A DNA stretch of 36,048 bases. It comes from Actinomycetes bacterium (GTDB taxonomy: Bacteria; Actinomycetota; Coriobacteriia; Anaerosomatales; Anaerosomataceae). Location of the stretch: the NCBI GenBank assembly GCA_021373175.1, contig JAJFTE010000075.1, forward strand, positions 1 to 36,048, given 5' to 3'. Positions 23,969-31,958 of the stretch are shown one piece after another (position 1 is the stretch's first letter; the number at the start of each line of letters is the position of its first letter). A program made the position numbers and the translations under genes. The notes beneath the pieces are model-generated. The model was not told where the DNA came from. It saw nothing but the letters and a program-made list of their open reading frames with translations, and made no database searches.

Positions 23969-25642
23969 ATGTCGCAGCTCATCGAGCACGTGCAGCACTT
24001 GGCCGACGAGATCGGACCGCGTCCGGCCACCACGGATGCCGAGGCCCAGGCCGCCGCTTACATCGACGACGTCTTCCGCGCTCGCGGTCTTGAGGTCGAG
24101 CGCCAGGAGTTCGACTGCCCGAGGACGTACTCGTGGGCATACGTGGCCTATCACGTGCTCACACTCGGTGCCGCGGTGCTCTCGCGATGGTTCGGCTGGC
24201 CGGCATTCCTGGTCGCGGTCGCCTCGGCGGTGCTTATGTGGTTCGATCTGGACACGCGCTGGGGCCTCAGTCGCCTTATGCCCAAGGGCCCCAGCCAGAA
24301 CGTGATCGCGCGCCACGTGCCCAAAGCGCGACGCAACGAGCGTATCAAGCGCGTGGTCGTCGTGGCGCACTACGACTCGGCGAAGTCGTCGCTCGCGTTC
24401 AGTCCGGGCATGGTCAAAAACTTCGGACTCACCTTCTCGCTCATGAAGTGGCTGACGTTCATCACGCCGGCCGTCATCTTCATCTCAGTGTTGCCGTGGA
24501 CGAAGGGCTGGCAACCGTGGAGCTGGTACGCCACGCTCGCGATCGCGGTCTACCTGGTGGTCCCGCTGCTGATCGACGTGCATCGCGAGTTCTTCATGAA
24601 GGCCGTGGACGGTGCCAACGACAACGCCTCTGGCGTGGCCGCGCTGCTCGGCGTCATGGCGCTCACGGTACCGGAGCCTGAATCCGAGCCTTCTCGCTTT
24701 GTGCCGGATTCTCCGATTCGCCGCACGCCGGAGGCTGCCGCCGACGCCGATGTCGTCCTGGAAGACGCGCTGCTCTCGTACACGCCGATCGCCCCCGCCG
24801 AGGACGATCTGCGTCGCCCCTCGTTTGGAACCTTCGGCGATGTCGACTGGGATGCCGACGAGCCAGAGGGGCCGTCAAGCGCTCAGTCGAGCTTCGACAT
24901 GGGCGACACGGCGGGGTGGGACTCCCTTGCCGACGAGCCTCGGCCCGCAGCGCCTGCGGTCGAACCGGAACGCGCTCAGCGCCGCGGGCTGCGCGACTGG
25001 CTGGGACTCGGCAGCACCTTCGAAGTGCGTGAGCAGGGCAGGAAGATCGGGCACTGGGAGAACTTCGACGACGATGATGACGATGGCTTCGGCGTGAAAG
25101 GCGGAACAGCAGGCGACCCGGCGTTCGATGACCCGGCATTCGCCGCTGATGAGGCTGCCCGCATCAGGCGTCGCGTCACCACAGGTATCGATCGCGCACT
25201 TACCGAGAAGGAAGTGTGGTTCGTCGCGACTGGTGCCGAGGAAGTCGGCACCAGCGGCATGCTGGCGTTCCTCAAGGAGTACGAAGAAGACCTGCGCGAT
25301 GCGCTCATCATCAACATCGACAACGTCGGCACCGGGTCGCTGTTCTGGGTGACGAGCGAAGGGATGGCTCGCCGGTATCACTGCGACCGGCGCCTGGCCT
25401 CCTCGGCAAAGCGCGTCGCACGAGACGAGGAGCTGCCAGTGCGCGGCAAGGAGTACCGCAGCCTGTCCACCGATGCCACCCCCGCGCTCGCGCGCGGCTT
25501 CAAGGCGATGAGCGTGATGGCGTTTGACATCAACGGCCGTCTGCCCAACTGGCACTGGCGAACCGACACCGCCGAGAATGTAGAACCAGAGAATGTCGAG
25601 CTGGCGGCGACCTTTGTGACGAAGCTTATTCGAGAGCTCTGA
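23969..25642 (+). CDS. M28-type metallopeptidase with membrane segments and large internal insertion
   Basis: A 557-residue zinc peptidase. All M28 ligands are visible: H134 and D136 (AHYDSA), bridging D218 (GANDNASG), E424/E425 (GAEEVGTSG), D451 (NIDNVGTG) and H529 (NWHWRTDT). Membrane-like segments occur at about 56-92 and 158-202, before the bridging Asp. Between D218 and E424 lies about 170 residues more than the roughly 34 seen in simple M28 aminopeptidases; this stretch is acidic, proline-rich and probably disordered (FDDDDDDGFG near 366-375). The ATG at 23969 has TGGAGGAG upstream. No signal peptide is evident. A membrane-bound aminopeptidase or processing peptidase is likely; substrate is unknown. 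Confidence 0.85.
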   Translation: MSQLIEHVQHLADEIGPRPATTDAEAQAAAYIDDVFRARGLEVERQEFDCPRTYSWAYVAYHVLTLGAAVLSRWFGWPAFLVAVASAVLMWFDLDTRWGLSRLMPKGPSQNVIARHVPKARRNERIKRVVVVAHYDSAKSSLAFSPGMVKNFGLTFSLMKWLTFITPAVIFISVLPWTKGWQPWSWYATLAIAVYLVVPLLIDVHREFFMKAVDGANDNASGVAALLGVMALTVPEPESEPSRFVPDSPIRRTPEAAADADVVLEDALLSYTPIAPAEDDLRRPSFGTFGDVDWDADEPEGPSSAQSSFDMGDTAGWDSLADEPRPAAPAVEPERAQRRGLRDWLGLGSTFEVREQGRKIGHWENFDDDDDDGFGVKGGTAGDPAFDDPAFAADEAARIRRRVTTGIDRALTEKEVWFVATGAEEVGTSGMLAFLKEYEEDLRDALIINIDNVGTGSLFWVTSEGMARRYHCDRRLASSAKRVARDEELPVRGKEYRSLSTDATPALARGFKAMSVMAFDINGRLPNWHWRTDTAENVEPENVELAATFVTKLIREL

Positions 25643-25711
25643 GGCCGTTCGACCGCGTGCTAGACTCAAGCGTCGCGTCCCTCTTGGGGCGCTAGCTGTA
25701 CGGAGGCGTGG

Positions 25712-26962
25712 TTGAAGCAAAGCAGGTTCGCGAAGGCGCTCGCTCGCACGGCGGTCGTCTCATGGCGCGAGAACCCCACCCAGTACGACATCGAAGCGCT
25801 GCGCGCGAACATCGAACGCGTGGGCCTTGTCATCCGTGTGCGCTGGGCAATCGTTACAGCGCTTTCGATCTTCTCGGTGATCGCCGCCTACGTGTACGCG
25901 CGGGAAGTGCCATTCAGCCAGTTCACGCGGAACATGACGATCCCAGCGCTCGCGCTGTGCTTCGTCCTGGGCTACAACACGGTCTATCAGATGACCTATC
26001 GCAAAGTGGGCAATGTTGCGTTCCTCAATCAAGCACAGCTCATGTTCGATATCATCTTCACGACCGTTCTCGTTTACTACAGTGGCGGCGTGTACTCATG
26101 GTTCTCGTCGGTGTACTTACTGTTCATTCTTGAGGGTGCGTTCATTCTGCCGAGGAAGTGGCATGTCTGGATGCTCGTCGCGTTCTCGGCGTTGCTCTAC
26201 GGTCTCGTGCTCGGCGGCGAATACCTCGGTTGGATACCGCACGTCGACCTGCCGTTCGTGGCAAACGACCTCTATATGCACAGGACGTACGTGCTGGTTC
26301 GCTACCTGTGGAAGGTGACGATGTACGGCGGAGCGGGCACGATCGGCATTCTCATGATGCAGCGTATCCACGACCGCGAACGAGAGTTGGAGGAGAGTTC
26401 GTTCATCGATGAAACGACAGGGCTTTTTAACCGGCCGTATTTCCATCGCGTGCTCTCAACCGAGATCGAACGGGCCCGTCGAGGCGGCCGGCAGCTGGCG
26501 ATCATGACCGCGGATGTGGACGCGTTCGCCGAGTTCAACCGCGTGTTCGGGCTTGACGTCGGCGACGAGGTCCTTGCTGTGCTCGGCGAGACGCTCCGGC
26601 AGGTCTCGCGTGACGAAAGCCTTGACGAGGCGCGTGAGCTTCATGTGGCATGCCGCGTCGGCGGTGAGGAGATGGCGATCATCCTGCCGCAGTTCTCGGG
26701 CTATGAAGGTGAGGTCGCGCCGGCAGGCGATCGAGCGCTTGCGCTGGCCGAGGCATTCCGCTCACGTGCCGAGCGCGTGCGCGTGCGCGGTCTGAGCGTC
26801 ACGGTGAGCGTGGCCGTAGCGGTCTTTCCCGACGACGGTGACACCTTCGACACGCTTGTTGACGCCGCCGATCAGGCGCTGTGTCAGGCAGCCATAGCGG
26901 GCGGGAACCGGGTTGTGAGCGCGTCATCGCTGGAGCTGACGTCTGGCGGTGACGACCAATGA
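25712..26962 (+). CDS. Membrane diguanylate cyclase (GGDEF domain)
   Basis: A 416-residue protein with about six membrane spans (42-64, 76-94, 106-126, 131-146, 150-172, 195-215) and a C-terminal GGDEF domain. The domain begins with DETTGLFNR (233-241), has FNRVFGLDVGDEVL, and an active-site motif GGEEM (317-321) where the last Phe is Met. The first acidic residue and the catalytic Glu are conserved, so c-di-GMP synthesis is likely; no RxxD inhibitory site precedes it. The start is TTG at 25712 with GGAGG 5 bases upstream. It overlaps the next gene by ATGA, forming a two-gene operon with a DUF1461 membrane protein. Confidence 0.85.
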   Translation: MKQSRFAKALARTAVVSWRENPTQYDIEALRANIERVGLVIRVRWAIVTALSIFSVIAAYVYAREVPFSQFTRNMTIPALALCFVLGYNTVYQMTYRKVGNVAFLNQAQLMFDIIFTTVLVYYSGGVYSWFSSVYLLFILEGAFILPRKWHVWMLVAFSALLYGLVLGGEYLGWIPHVDLPFVANDLYMHRTYVLVRYLWKVTMYGGAGTIGILMMQRIHDRERELEESSFIDETTGLFNRPYFHRVLSTEIERARRGGRQLAIMTADVDAFAEFNRVFGLDVGDEVLAVLGETLRQVSRDESLDEARELHVACRVGGEEMAIILPQFSGYEGEVAPAGDRALALAEAFRSRAERVRVRGLSVTVSVAVAVFPDDGDTFDTLVDAADQALCQAAIAGGNRVVSASSLELTSGGDDQ

Positions 26963-27630
26963 ACGGTGCGCCAAACCGCCGTCATGCGATCGTGGCCGTA
27001 GCGGCCGTCGTCGTCGCACTCGGTCTATCGGTCTCGGTGTTGCTCATGCCGTGGTTCACGTTCGTGGCTGTTCCACCATCGGGGGCGCCACAACTGACGG
27101 GCCTGTCGGCGACGCGAGCGCGTGAGGTCGCCGAGGAAGTCCGCTATTTCGTTACACATAGGGATGCCCCGGCCCTTCCCGTCGCCATCGATGGGCAGCT
27201 GGGATTCGACGCCTCCTCAGTCTCACATCTCGTTGACGTGCGCAACGTCATCCTGGCGGCGCGATGGGTCACGCTTCTTGCCACCATCATTCTTGGTGTG
27301 GTGGCCGCCGAGGGGCTGTCACGCGGTGAGCTGCGCGGCGTTTCAGGTGGACTCCGGACGGCAGGATGGACGACCGGCGGACTGGTATTGTTGCTGGGCG
27401 CTGTTGGCGTTTCTGACTTCGACACATTCTTCTCGGCCTTCCACGGGGTCTTTTTCAAGGCGGGTACGTGGACATTCCCTGAGGATGCCATGATGATCCG
27501 CGTGTTTCCGATGCCATTTTGGACGACCGCGGCGATCGCATGGGCCAGCCTCACGCTGCTGATCTCGGCTGTGCTGATCGCCGCCGGCGTCGTGGGTAAG
27601 CGAGTCTCAAAGGACCTGCCTGTCGATTAA
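26959..27630 (+). CDS. DUF1461 (TIGR01906-like) integral membrane protein
   Basis: A 223-residue membrane protein with spans near 9-32, 98-115, 132-150 and 184-210. The segment DTFFSAFHGVFFKAGTWTFP, followed by MMIRVFPMPFWTTAA, is the hallmark of DUF1461 proteins. The soluble loop at 40-95 would lie outside. The start ATG overlaps the diguanylate cyclase stop, so translation is coupled. Family function is unknown; the coupling suggests a partner of the c-di-GMP enzyme, which is inference. Confidence 0.82.
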   Translation: MNGAPNRRHAIVAVAAVVVALGLSVSVLLMPWFTFVAVPPSGAPQLTGLSATRAREVAEEVRYFVTHRDAPALPVAIDGQLGFDASSVSHLVDVRNVILAARWVTLLATIILGVVAAEGLSRGELRGVSGGLRTAGWTTGGLVLLLGAVGVSDFDTFFSAFHGVFFKAGTWTFPEDAMMIRVFPMPFWTTAAIAWASLTLLISAVLIAAGVVGKRVSKDLPVD

Positions 27631-27632
27631 TG

Positions 27633-27660
27633 TTCACAAAGCGGCGAATACGTGTACACT
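27633..27660 (+). promoter_or_regulatory. Putative promoter of the DUF5679 gene
   Basis: TTCACA (27633-27638) and TACACT (27655-27660) are separated by 16 bases, ahead of a roughly 85-base leader that contains a small CCCCC-GTT-GGGGG hairpin. Consensus matching only. Confidence 0.4.
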
Positions 27661-27750
27661 TTCTTCGGGGTCGGCACTACGATTTTGGCTTTTGCCCCCG
27701 TTGGGGGTGGGGGATGTAGGATCCGTCGCGCGATGGAGGTGAGCGATCTA

Positions 27751-27897
27751 GTGGCTGCCAAAGAAGGTTACTGCGTGAAGTGCAAGGCAAAGCGTGAGAT
27801 CAAGGACCCGGAAGACATCACGATGAAGAACGGTCGTCCGGCGACGAAGGGCACCTGCCCGACGTGTGGAACCAAGATCTTCAAGATCGGCAAGTAA
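27751..27897 (+). CDS. Small zinc-ribbon protein (DUF5679-like)
   Basis: A 48-residue protein with two CxxC pairs (CVKC near 8-11 and CPTC near 36-39) that would bind one zinc ion; YCVKCKAKREIKDPE and NGRPATKGTCPTCGTKIFKIG are the hallmark segments. The GTG at 27751 has GGAGGTGAG 7-15 bases upstream; an in-frame ATG at 27733 lies before this SD and is rejected. Such proteins are widespread in actinobacteria and chloroflexi and their function is unknown. Confidence 0.85.
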   Translation: MAAKEGYCVKCKAKREIKDPEDITMKNGRPATKGTCPTCGTKIFKIGK

Positions 27898-27925
27898 CCA
27901 GCACTTCGCGATTGAATGAATTGCC

Positions 27926-27962
27926 GCATGGGTGCCATCCCTCGAAGGAATGGCACCCATGC
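27926..27962 (+). terminator. Hairpin after the DUF5679 gene
   Basis: A perfect 13-bp stem (GCATGGGTGCCAT and its complement) with an 11-base loop lies 28 bases after the stop codon. No T-tract follows, but stem strength and position suggest a terminator separating this gene from the Trk operon. Confidence 0.6.
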
Positions 27963-28019
27963 GCGTTCCGGTCGACAAGCGTCGCACCGATCGCCGTGTC
28001 GAGCGGGCGAATCCACGTA

Positions 28020-28048
28020 TTGACGCGCCTACAGGGCAGGAATAGTCT
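28020..28048 (+). promoter_or_regulatory. Promoter of the Trk operon
   Basis: TTGACG (28020-28025) and TAGTCT (28043-28048) are separated by the optimal 17 bases, the best promoter match in the window. The start site would be near 28055, which rules out any trkA start further upstream and fits the GTG at 28110. Confidence 0.65.
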
Positions 28049-28109
28049 GCGGGAATGCTTTCGTTCGGTTGGGGCCGCTATGCGGTTCCTGAACTGGGGG
28101 TCACAGGCA

Positions 28110-28751
28110 GTGAACATCGTCGTCGTGGGCTGTGGGCGAGTCGGATCGCAGCTCGCCACGCTTCTCTCGGTCGAGGGACACAACGTTGTCGTCATCGATC
28201 GCGACGAGGACGCCTTCCGGCGCCTCGGCAGTGCATTTAACGGCGTGACGATCAAGGGCCTCGGCTTTGACGAAGAGGTGCTCGAAAAGGCGAACCTGCG
28301 TGATGCCGACGCGTTCGCCGCGGTCACGAACCTCGACAACACCAATCTCATGGCTGCAGAGGTCGCCCGCAAGCTCTTCGGCGTGAAGCATGTCCTCGCC
28401 CGGCTTTACAATCCCATGCGCGAGCGTACATACCAGCAGCTCGGGTTGGACTACGTGTGTGGCACGACGCTTGTGGCCGAGACGCTCATGGAGAAGATCA
28501 AGTCGGGTCATGGCCACCACCTGAGCACGGTGGGCGACGTTGAAGTGATCGAGTTCATGTGTTCGGAACATGTCAATGGCAAGCGCGTCCGGGACATTGA
28601 GATCGAGCACGGGTTCCGCATCGCTACCGTTTTGCGCGGTGCGTCGACCTTCATCCCGAAGGGAGACACCGCACTCAAGACCGGCGACGTCGTCATCGCT
28701 GCGGTCAAGGACGAGTCCTTCGGCAAAGTCGCTCGATTCATGGAGGAATAG
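28110..28751 (+). CDS. trkA: Trk potassium uptake regulatory subunit TrkA (first)
   Basis: A 213-residue cytoplasmic NAD(H)/nucleotide-binding regulator of the Trk potassium channel-transporter. RCK-N domain: NIVVVGCGRVGSQLATLL at the start (Rossmann GxGxxG), acidic D at the end of the second strand (VVVIDRDEDA). The C-terminal TrkA_C domain occupies about 135-213. I chose GTG at 28110 because family members begin at this point (M-x-IVVVGCGRVG) and the promoter is at 28020-28048; GGGGG lies 9-13 bases upstream. An in-frame ATG at 28081 is possible. A second trkA follows after 2 bases. Confidence 0.9.
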   Translation: MNIVVVGCGRVGSQLATLLSVEGHNVVVIDRDEDAFRRLGSAFNGVTIKGLGFDEEVLEKANLRDADAFAAVTNLDNTNLMAAEVARKLFGVKHVLARLYNPMRERTYQQLGLDYVCGTTLVAETLMEKIKSGHGHHLSTVGDVEVIEFMCSEHVNGKRVRDIEIEHGFRIATVLRGASTFIPKGDTALKTGDVVIAAVKDESFGKVARFMEE

Positions 28752-28753
28752 CC

Positions 28754-29419
28754 GTGTACGTCGTGATCAACGGGGGCGGCAAGGTCGCCTCGTATCTCGC
28801 GCGCACGCTGCTCGAGCGGGGCCACGCCGTGGCGCTCATCGAGAAGCGCGAGCAGGTCGTGGAGAAGCTCGCTGCCGAGCTGCCCGGCAACCCGCTCATC
28901 ATCCAGGGTGACGGCTGCGATGTGACGTACCAGGAAGACGCCGGCGTCTCACGCGCGGACGTCTTCGTCGCGGCTACCGGTGACGACGACGACAACCTCG
29001 TTTCGTGTCAGCTCGCGAAGACTGCCTTCGGCGTCCCACGCGCGGTCTCTCGCGTGAACAACCCCAAGAACGAGCGTATCTTCAACGCTCTCGGCCTGGA
29101 GGCCATCTCCTCGACCACGATCATCTCCAGGATGATCGAAGAGGAAGCCACCATCGGCGACATCCGCACGTTGACGAGCCTGCGCCGCGGCAACATGGCA
29201 ATCGTCGAGATTGAGCTTCCCCGGGACCGCTGCGTGGTATGCGGCAAGAAGGTCGCCGCGCTCAACCTGCCGGTCGACTGCATACTCGTCGCGCTGATCC
29301 GGAACGATGAAGTCATCACTGTGCATGGCGACACCGAACTCGATGCTGGCGACGTGGTCATCGCGTTCACGAAGACCGAGCACGAAGCGACGCTCAAGCG
29401 GGCACTGACGGGGGAGTAG
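28754..29419 (+). CDS. trkA: Trk potassium uptake regulatory subunit TrkA (second)
   Basis: A second TrkA of 221 residues, starting with GTG at 28754, 2 bases after the first; GGAGGAAT overlaps the preceding stop. Rossmann motif NGGGKVASYLARTL, then RCK-C from about 140. It differs from the first copy in having CVVC at 160-163 just before the GKKVAAL motif of RCK-C, a possible metal or disulfide site. The two copies probably form a mixed gating ring beneath TrkH. Confidence in the family is high; the reason for two copies is unknown, though paired TrkA genes occur in many archaea and bacteria. Confidence 0.9.
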   Translation: MYVVINGGGKVASYLARTLLERGHAVALIEKREQVVEKLAAELPGNPLIIQGDGCDVTYQEDAGVSRADVFVAATGDDDDNLVSCQLAKTAFGVPRAVSRVNNPKNERIFNALGLEAISSTTIISRMIEEEATIGDIRTLTSLRRGNMAIVEIELPRDRCVVCGKKVAALNLPVDCILVALIRNDEVITVHGDTELDAGDVVIAFTKTEHEATLKRALTGE

Positions 29420-29426
29420 ACCGGGC

Positions 29427-29576
29427 ATGGCCGAGAAACGCAGGAGCACAGGCATCACGCACAGCACGCACTGGCCGAACTACGTCGGCGGCATCCTCAC
29501 TGAGACCGGATTCATTCTCTCTCTCACGGCGCTTGCGCTACTCATGGCCGTGATAGCAAAGGCGATCTGGCGATGA
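29427..29576 (+). CDS. 49-residue single-span membrane peptide in the Trk operon
   Basis: A short gene of 49 codons between the second trkA and trkH. It has a basic N-terminus (MAEKRRSTG), an aromatic WPNYVGG stretch and one membrane span at about 24-46 (ETGFILSLTALALLMAVIAKA). Its stop overlaps the trkH ATG by four bases (ATGA), strong evidence that it is translated. No close family is known to me. By analogy with the small KdpF of the Kdp complex it may be an accessory subunit of TrkH; inference. SD is weak (GGGGGAGTAGACC overlaps the trkA end). Confidence 0.65.
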   Translation: MAEKRRSTGITHSTHWPNYVGGILTETGFILSLTALALLMAVIAKAIWR

Positions 29577-31078
29577 TCCTTCGCCCGCGCAAGGAAGATC
29601 ACCTGGTCATCGGGCGGTATACCGGCAAGGTCATCATCGGTGTCGGCCTGCTGATGGTCATCCCGCTCATCACGTCGATCGTCTTCCAGGAATGGGACAC
29701 CGTCGTCGACTTCGTGATCAGCATATCCGCGTGCTTCATCTTTGGCTTCGGCACGCAACTCGTGTGCCGTACCGAGCGGGACCTGAACTGGAGTCACGGC
29801 CTTGTTGTCGCCTCGGGATCCTGGATCGTGGCCACGATCCTCGGCGCCCTGCCGCACTGGCTGTCCGGGCACGAGGGCACCTACCTGGATGCTATGTTCG
29901 ACCTGATGAGCGGGTACACCACGACAGGCCTCTACCTCCTGCAGGACCTCGATCACATCTCGTACGGCCTGAACATGTGGCGCCATCTGCTCACCTACGC
30001 CGGCGGTCAGGGTATCGTGGTCATCGCGCTCACGTTCCTGTTCAAAGGAACGGCTGGCGCGTACAAAGTGTATGTGGGCGAGGGCAAGGACGAGCGTCTG
30101 CTGCCCAACGTTGTCCAGACCGCACGCGCTATTTGGCTCGTCTCGCTCACATGGCTTGTCGTCGGGACCATCGCGCTGTTCGCGACCGGGCTTGCGCTCG
30201 GCCAGGAACCGGTGCGGGCATTTCTTCACGGTCTGTGGGTGTTCATGGGTGCCTGGTCGACGGGTGGCTTTGCCCCCCAGTCGTACAACACCTTCTGGTT
30301 CCACTCGCTCACGTACGAGACGATCTGTATCGTTATCATGATCGCGGGCTCCCTCAACTTCGCGCTGCATTGGGCGGTGTGGACGGGCAAGCGCAAAGAG
30401 ATCGTGAAGAACGTCGAGACGATCTCGTTCGCCATCACGCTTTCCCTCACAACGATGATCGCAACCTTCTGGTTGGCGAAATCGGGGGTCTACCCTGATG
30501 CGATGTCACTCTTCCGTAAGGTCTTCTATCAGCTAGCGTCCGGGCACACCACGACAGGCTTCTCGACGATCTATTCGCGCGCGTTCGTCACACAGTGGGG
30601 GCCGATCGGACTGATTGCGACGACGATCGCGATGGCCATCGGCGCGTCAGCTGCTTCGACCGCTGGCGGCATCAAGGGCATCCGGATGGGCGTTATGTTC
30701 AAGGCGCTCATGCAGGACGTCCGCACGGCGATCTCGCCGGAGTCGGCCGTCGTTCGTTCGAAGTATCATCACATCCGCGACGTCGCCCTGGACGATGGGA
30801 TCGTCAGGACCGCGATGACGATCACGATCGCATACATCGGGCTCTACGCCCTCAACGCCGTAGTCGGTACGCTATATGGTTACGATTTCGTTCAGGCCGC
30901 GTTCGAAGGTGTCTCGGCGGCATCGAACACGGGACTGTCATGCGGCGTCACATCGCCCACCATGCCGGCGCTCATGAAGCTTCTCTACATCGCGGCCATG
31001 TGGATGGGAAGGCTGGAGTTCATGTCGGTGTTCGCGCTCATCGGATACGCGGTTGCAATCGTCAGGGGGCGCAAATGA
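29573..31078 (+). CDS. trkH: Trk/Ktr potassium transporter membrane subunit TrkH
   Basis: A 501-residue K+-translocating subunit. The four pore-loop motifs are visible: SGYTTTG, GAWSTGGFAPQS, SGHTTTGFSTI and AASNTGLSCG. Each has the glycine that lines the selectivity filter. About ten hydrophobic spans fit the four M1-P-M2 repeats. It is the membrane partner of the two upstream TrkA gating subunits. The ATG at 29573 overlaps the small peptide gene; the last codons overlap the lipoprotein gene by ATGA. The complete set suggests K+ uptake linked to osmotic or pH adaptation. Confidence 0.94.
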   Translation: MILRPRKEDHLVIGRYTGKVIIGVGLLMVIPLITSIVFQEWDTVVDFVISISACFIFGFGTQLVCRTERDLNWSHGLVVASGSWIVATILGALPHWLSGHEGTYLDAMFDLMSGYTTTGLYLLQDLDHISYGLNMWRHLLTYAGGQGIVVIALTFLFKGTAGAYKVYVGEGKDERLLPNVVQTARAIWLVSLTWLVVGTIALFATGLALGQEPVRAFLHGLWVFMGAWSTGGFAPQSYNTFWFHSLTYETICIVIMIAGSLNFALHWAVWTGKRKEIVKNVETISFAITLSLTTMIATFWLAKSGVYPDAMSLFRKVFYQLASGHTTTGFSTIYSRAFVTQWGPIGLIATTIAMAIGASAASTAGGIKGIRMGVMFKALMQDVRTAISPESAVVRSKYHHIRDVALDDGIVRTAMTITIAYIGLYALNAVVGTLYGYDFVQAAFEGVSAASNTGLSCGVTSPTMPALMKLLYIAAMWMGRLEFMSVFALIGYAVAIVRGRK

Positions 31079-31662
31079 CACGGGCGCGCCGGATTGTCGT
31101 GTGGGCGGTGCTCCTGGGAATCGCCGTCGTGCTCTCCGGGTGCGAGCGCCAGGGCACGCCGCAGGCGAATCCGAACAAGGCGTCGAGCGCCGTGCTGGTC
31201 GAGTCGCCGAAGGAGTACGACGGGACCACCGTCACCTTCACAGGCGAAGCCATCGGTGAGGCGATGGTCCGCGACGACAAGGCCTGGATCCACCTGAACG
31301 ATGATGCCTACTACCTCAAGAACGTGGAAGAGGGAGCGCATCTCGGCGGCTACAACAGCGGGATGGCGGTCTGGATCGATGCGTCGCTCGCGAAGCGCAT
31401 CCAGTTCTTCGGCGACTACAAGCACGAAGGCGACGTCGTGAAGATCAGCGGCACGTTCAATGCGGCCTGTGCCGAGCACGGTGGCGACATGGACATCCAT
31501 GCGACATCGCTCGAGATCGTCAAGCCCGGCCGAGACGCGCAGGATCCGGTGCGATCATGGAAGCTGCTGTGGGCGCTCGCGCTTGCGCTGGTAGCGGCCG
31601 TACTGTACGTGCTGAACCGTAACTGGGGCAAGTGGGGCCCGGATGTACAGCAGGGCTCGTAA
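31075..31662 (+). CDS. Lipoprotein with C-terminal membrane span, Trk operon end
   Basis: A 195-residue protein with a lipobox LSGC (about 20-23) after a basic-hydrophobic signal and a further membrane span at about 164-180 (LLWALALALVAAVLYVL). The central domain (KEYDGTTVTFTGEAIGEAM ... WIHLNDDAYYL ... GDVVKISGTF) reads like an OB-fold of the kind found in nucleic-acid or cytochrome-c-type proteins. The ATG overlaps the trkH stop. Function is unknown; a role with TrkH is inferred only from coupling. Confidence 0.8.
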   Translation: MTRARRIVVWAVLLGIAVVLSGCERQGTPQANPNKASSAVLVESPKEYDGTTVTFTGEAIGEAMVRDDKAWIHLNDDAYYLKNVEEGAHLGGYNSGMAVWIDASLAKRIQFFGDYKHEGDVVKISGTFNAACAEHGGDMDIHATSLEIVKPGRDAQDPVRSWKLLWALALALVAAVLYVLNRNWGKWGPDVQQGS

Positions 31663-31668
31663 CAGCAT

Positions 31669-31698
31669 TTGCCGCCTGCTCGAAGCGTGTCCTACAAT
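31669..31698 (+). promoter_or_regulatory. Putative tRNA-Gly promoter
   Basis: TTGCCG (31669-31674) and TACAAT (31693-31698) are separated by 18 bases, placing the start a few bases before the tRNA 5' end at 31712. Confidence 0.5.
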
Positions 31699-31711
31699 AC
31701 GCGTCACGACC

Positions 31712-31787
31712 GCGGACGTAGCTCAGTTGGCAGAGCGAGAGCTTCCCAAGCTCTAGGTCGCGGGTTCGAGACCCGTCGTCCGCTCCA
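31712..31787 (+). tRNA. tRNA-Gly (anticodon CCC)
   Basis: Complete cloverleaf of 76 bases. Acceptor stem GCGGACG pairs with CGTCCGC; D arm GCTC...GAGC; anticodon stem AGAGC/GCTCT with loop TTCCCAA, anticodon CCC; T arm GCGGG-TTCGAGA-CCCGT; discriminator T and encoded CCA. CCC reads the GGG glycine codon. The gene is intact. Confidence 0.95.
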
Positions 31788-31798
31788 CAGAATCGACC

Positions 31799-31822
31799 GA
31801 AGGCCGCCTGAGTGCGGCCTTC
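31799..31822 (+). terminator. Terminator after tRNA-Gly
   Basis: A perfect 9-bp stem (GAAGGCCGC, 6-base loop, GCGGCCTTC) directly follows the tRNA and is followed by TCTCG. It is a typical tRNA-transcript terminator, though the T-run is short. Confidence 0.7.
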
Positions 31823-31890
31823 TCGCGTCCGTCCGTCAGGCGACCGCGCCGCCTGTCGCGTTCCCGCTGCAGCTAGGCTCGGCTATGCGG

Positions 31891-31911
31891 TATGATACGA
31901 ACACAAGTTCG
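31891..31911 (+). promoter_or_regulatory. LexA-like box overlapping a -10 region, upstream of the M23 peptidase gene
   Basis: A -10-like TATGAT (31891-31896) is followed by CGAAC-ACAA-GTTCG (31898-31911), a perfect inverted repeat with a 4-base spacer. It matches the core of the LexA/SOS box of Gram-positive bacteria (CGAAC-N4-GTTCG). It lies over the probable start site, about 48 bases before the ATG, a position suited to repression. Confidence 0.6.
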
Positions 31912-31958
31912 ATGCCGCTGCCCCTCACCTCCCGGCGGATGTCCGATCGGGGTGCATC

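Noticed and set aside
27864-28109. Longer first TrkA starting at 27864
   Set aside because: The frame would overlap the DUF5679 gene and cross a hairpin and the strong promoter at 28020-28048.
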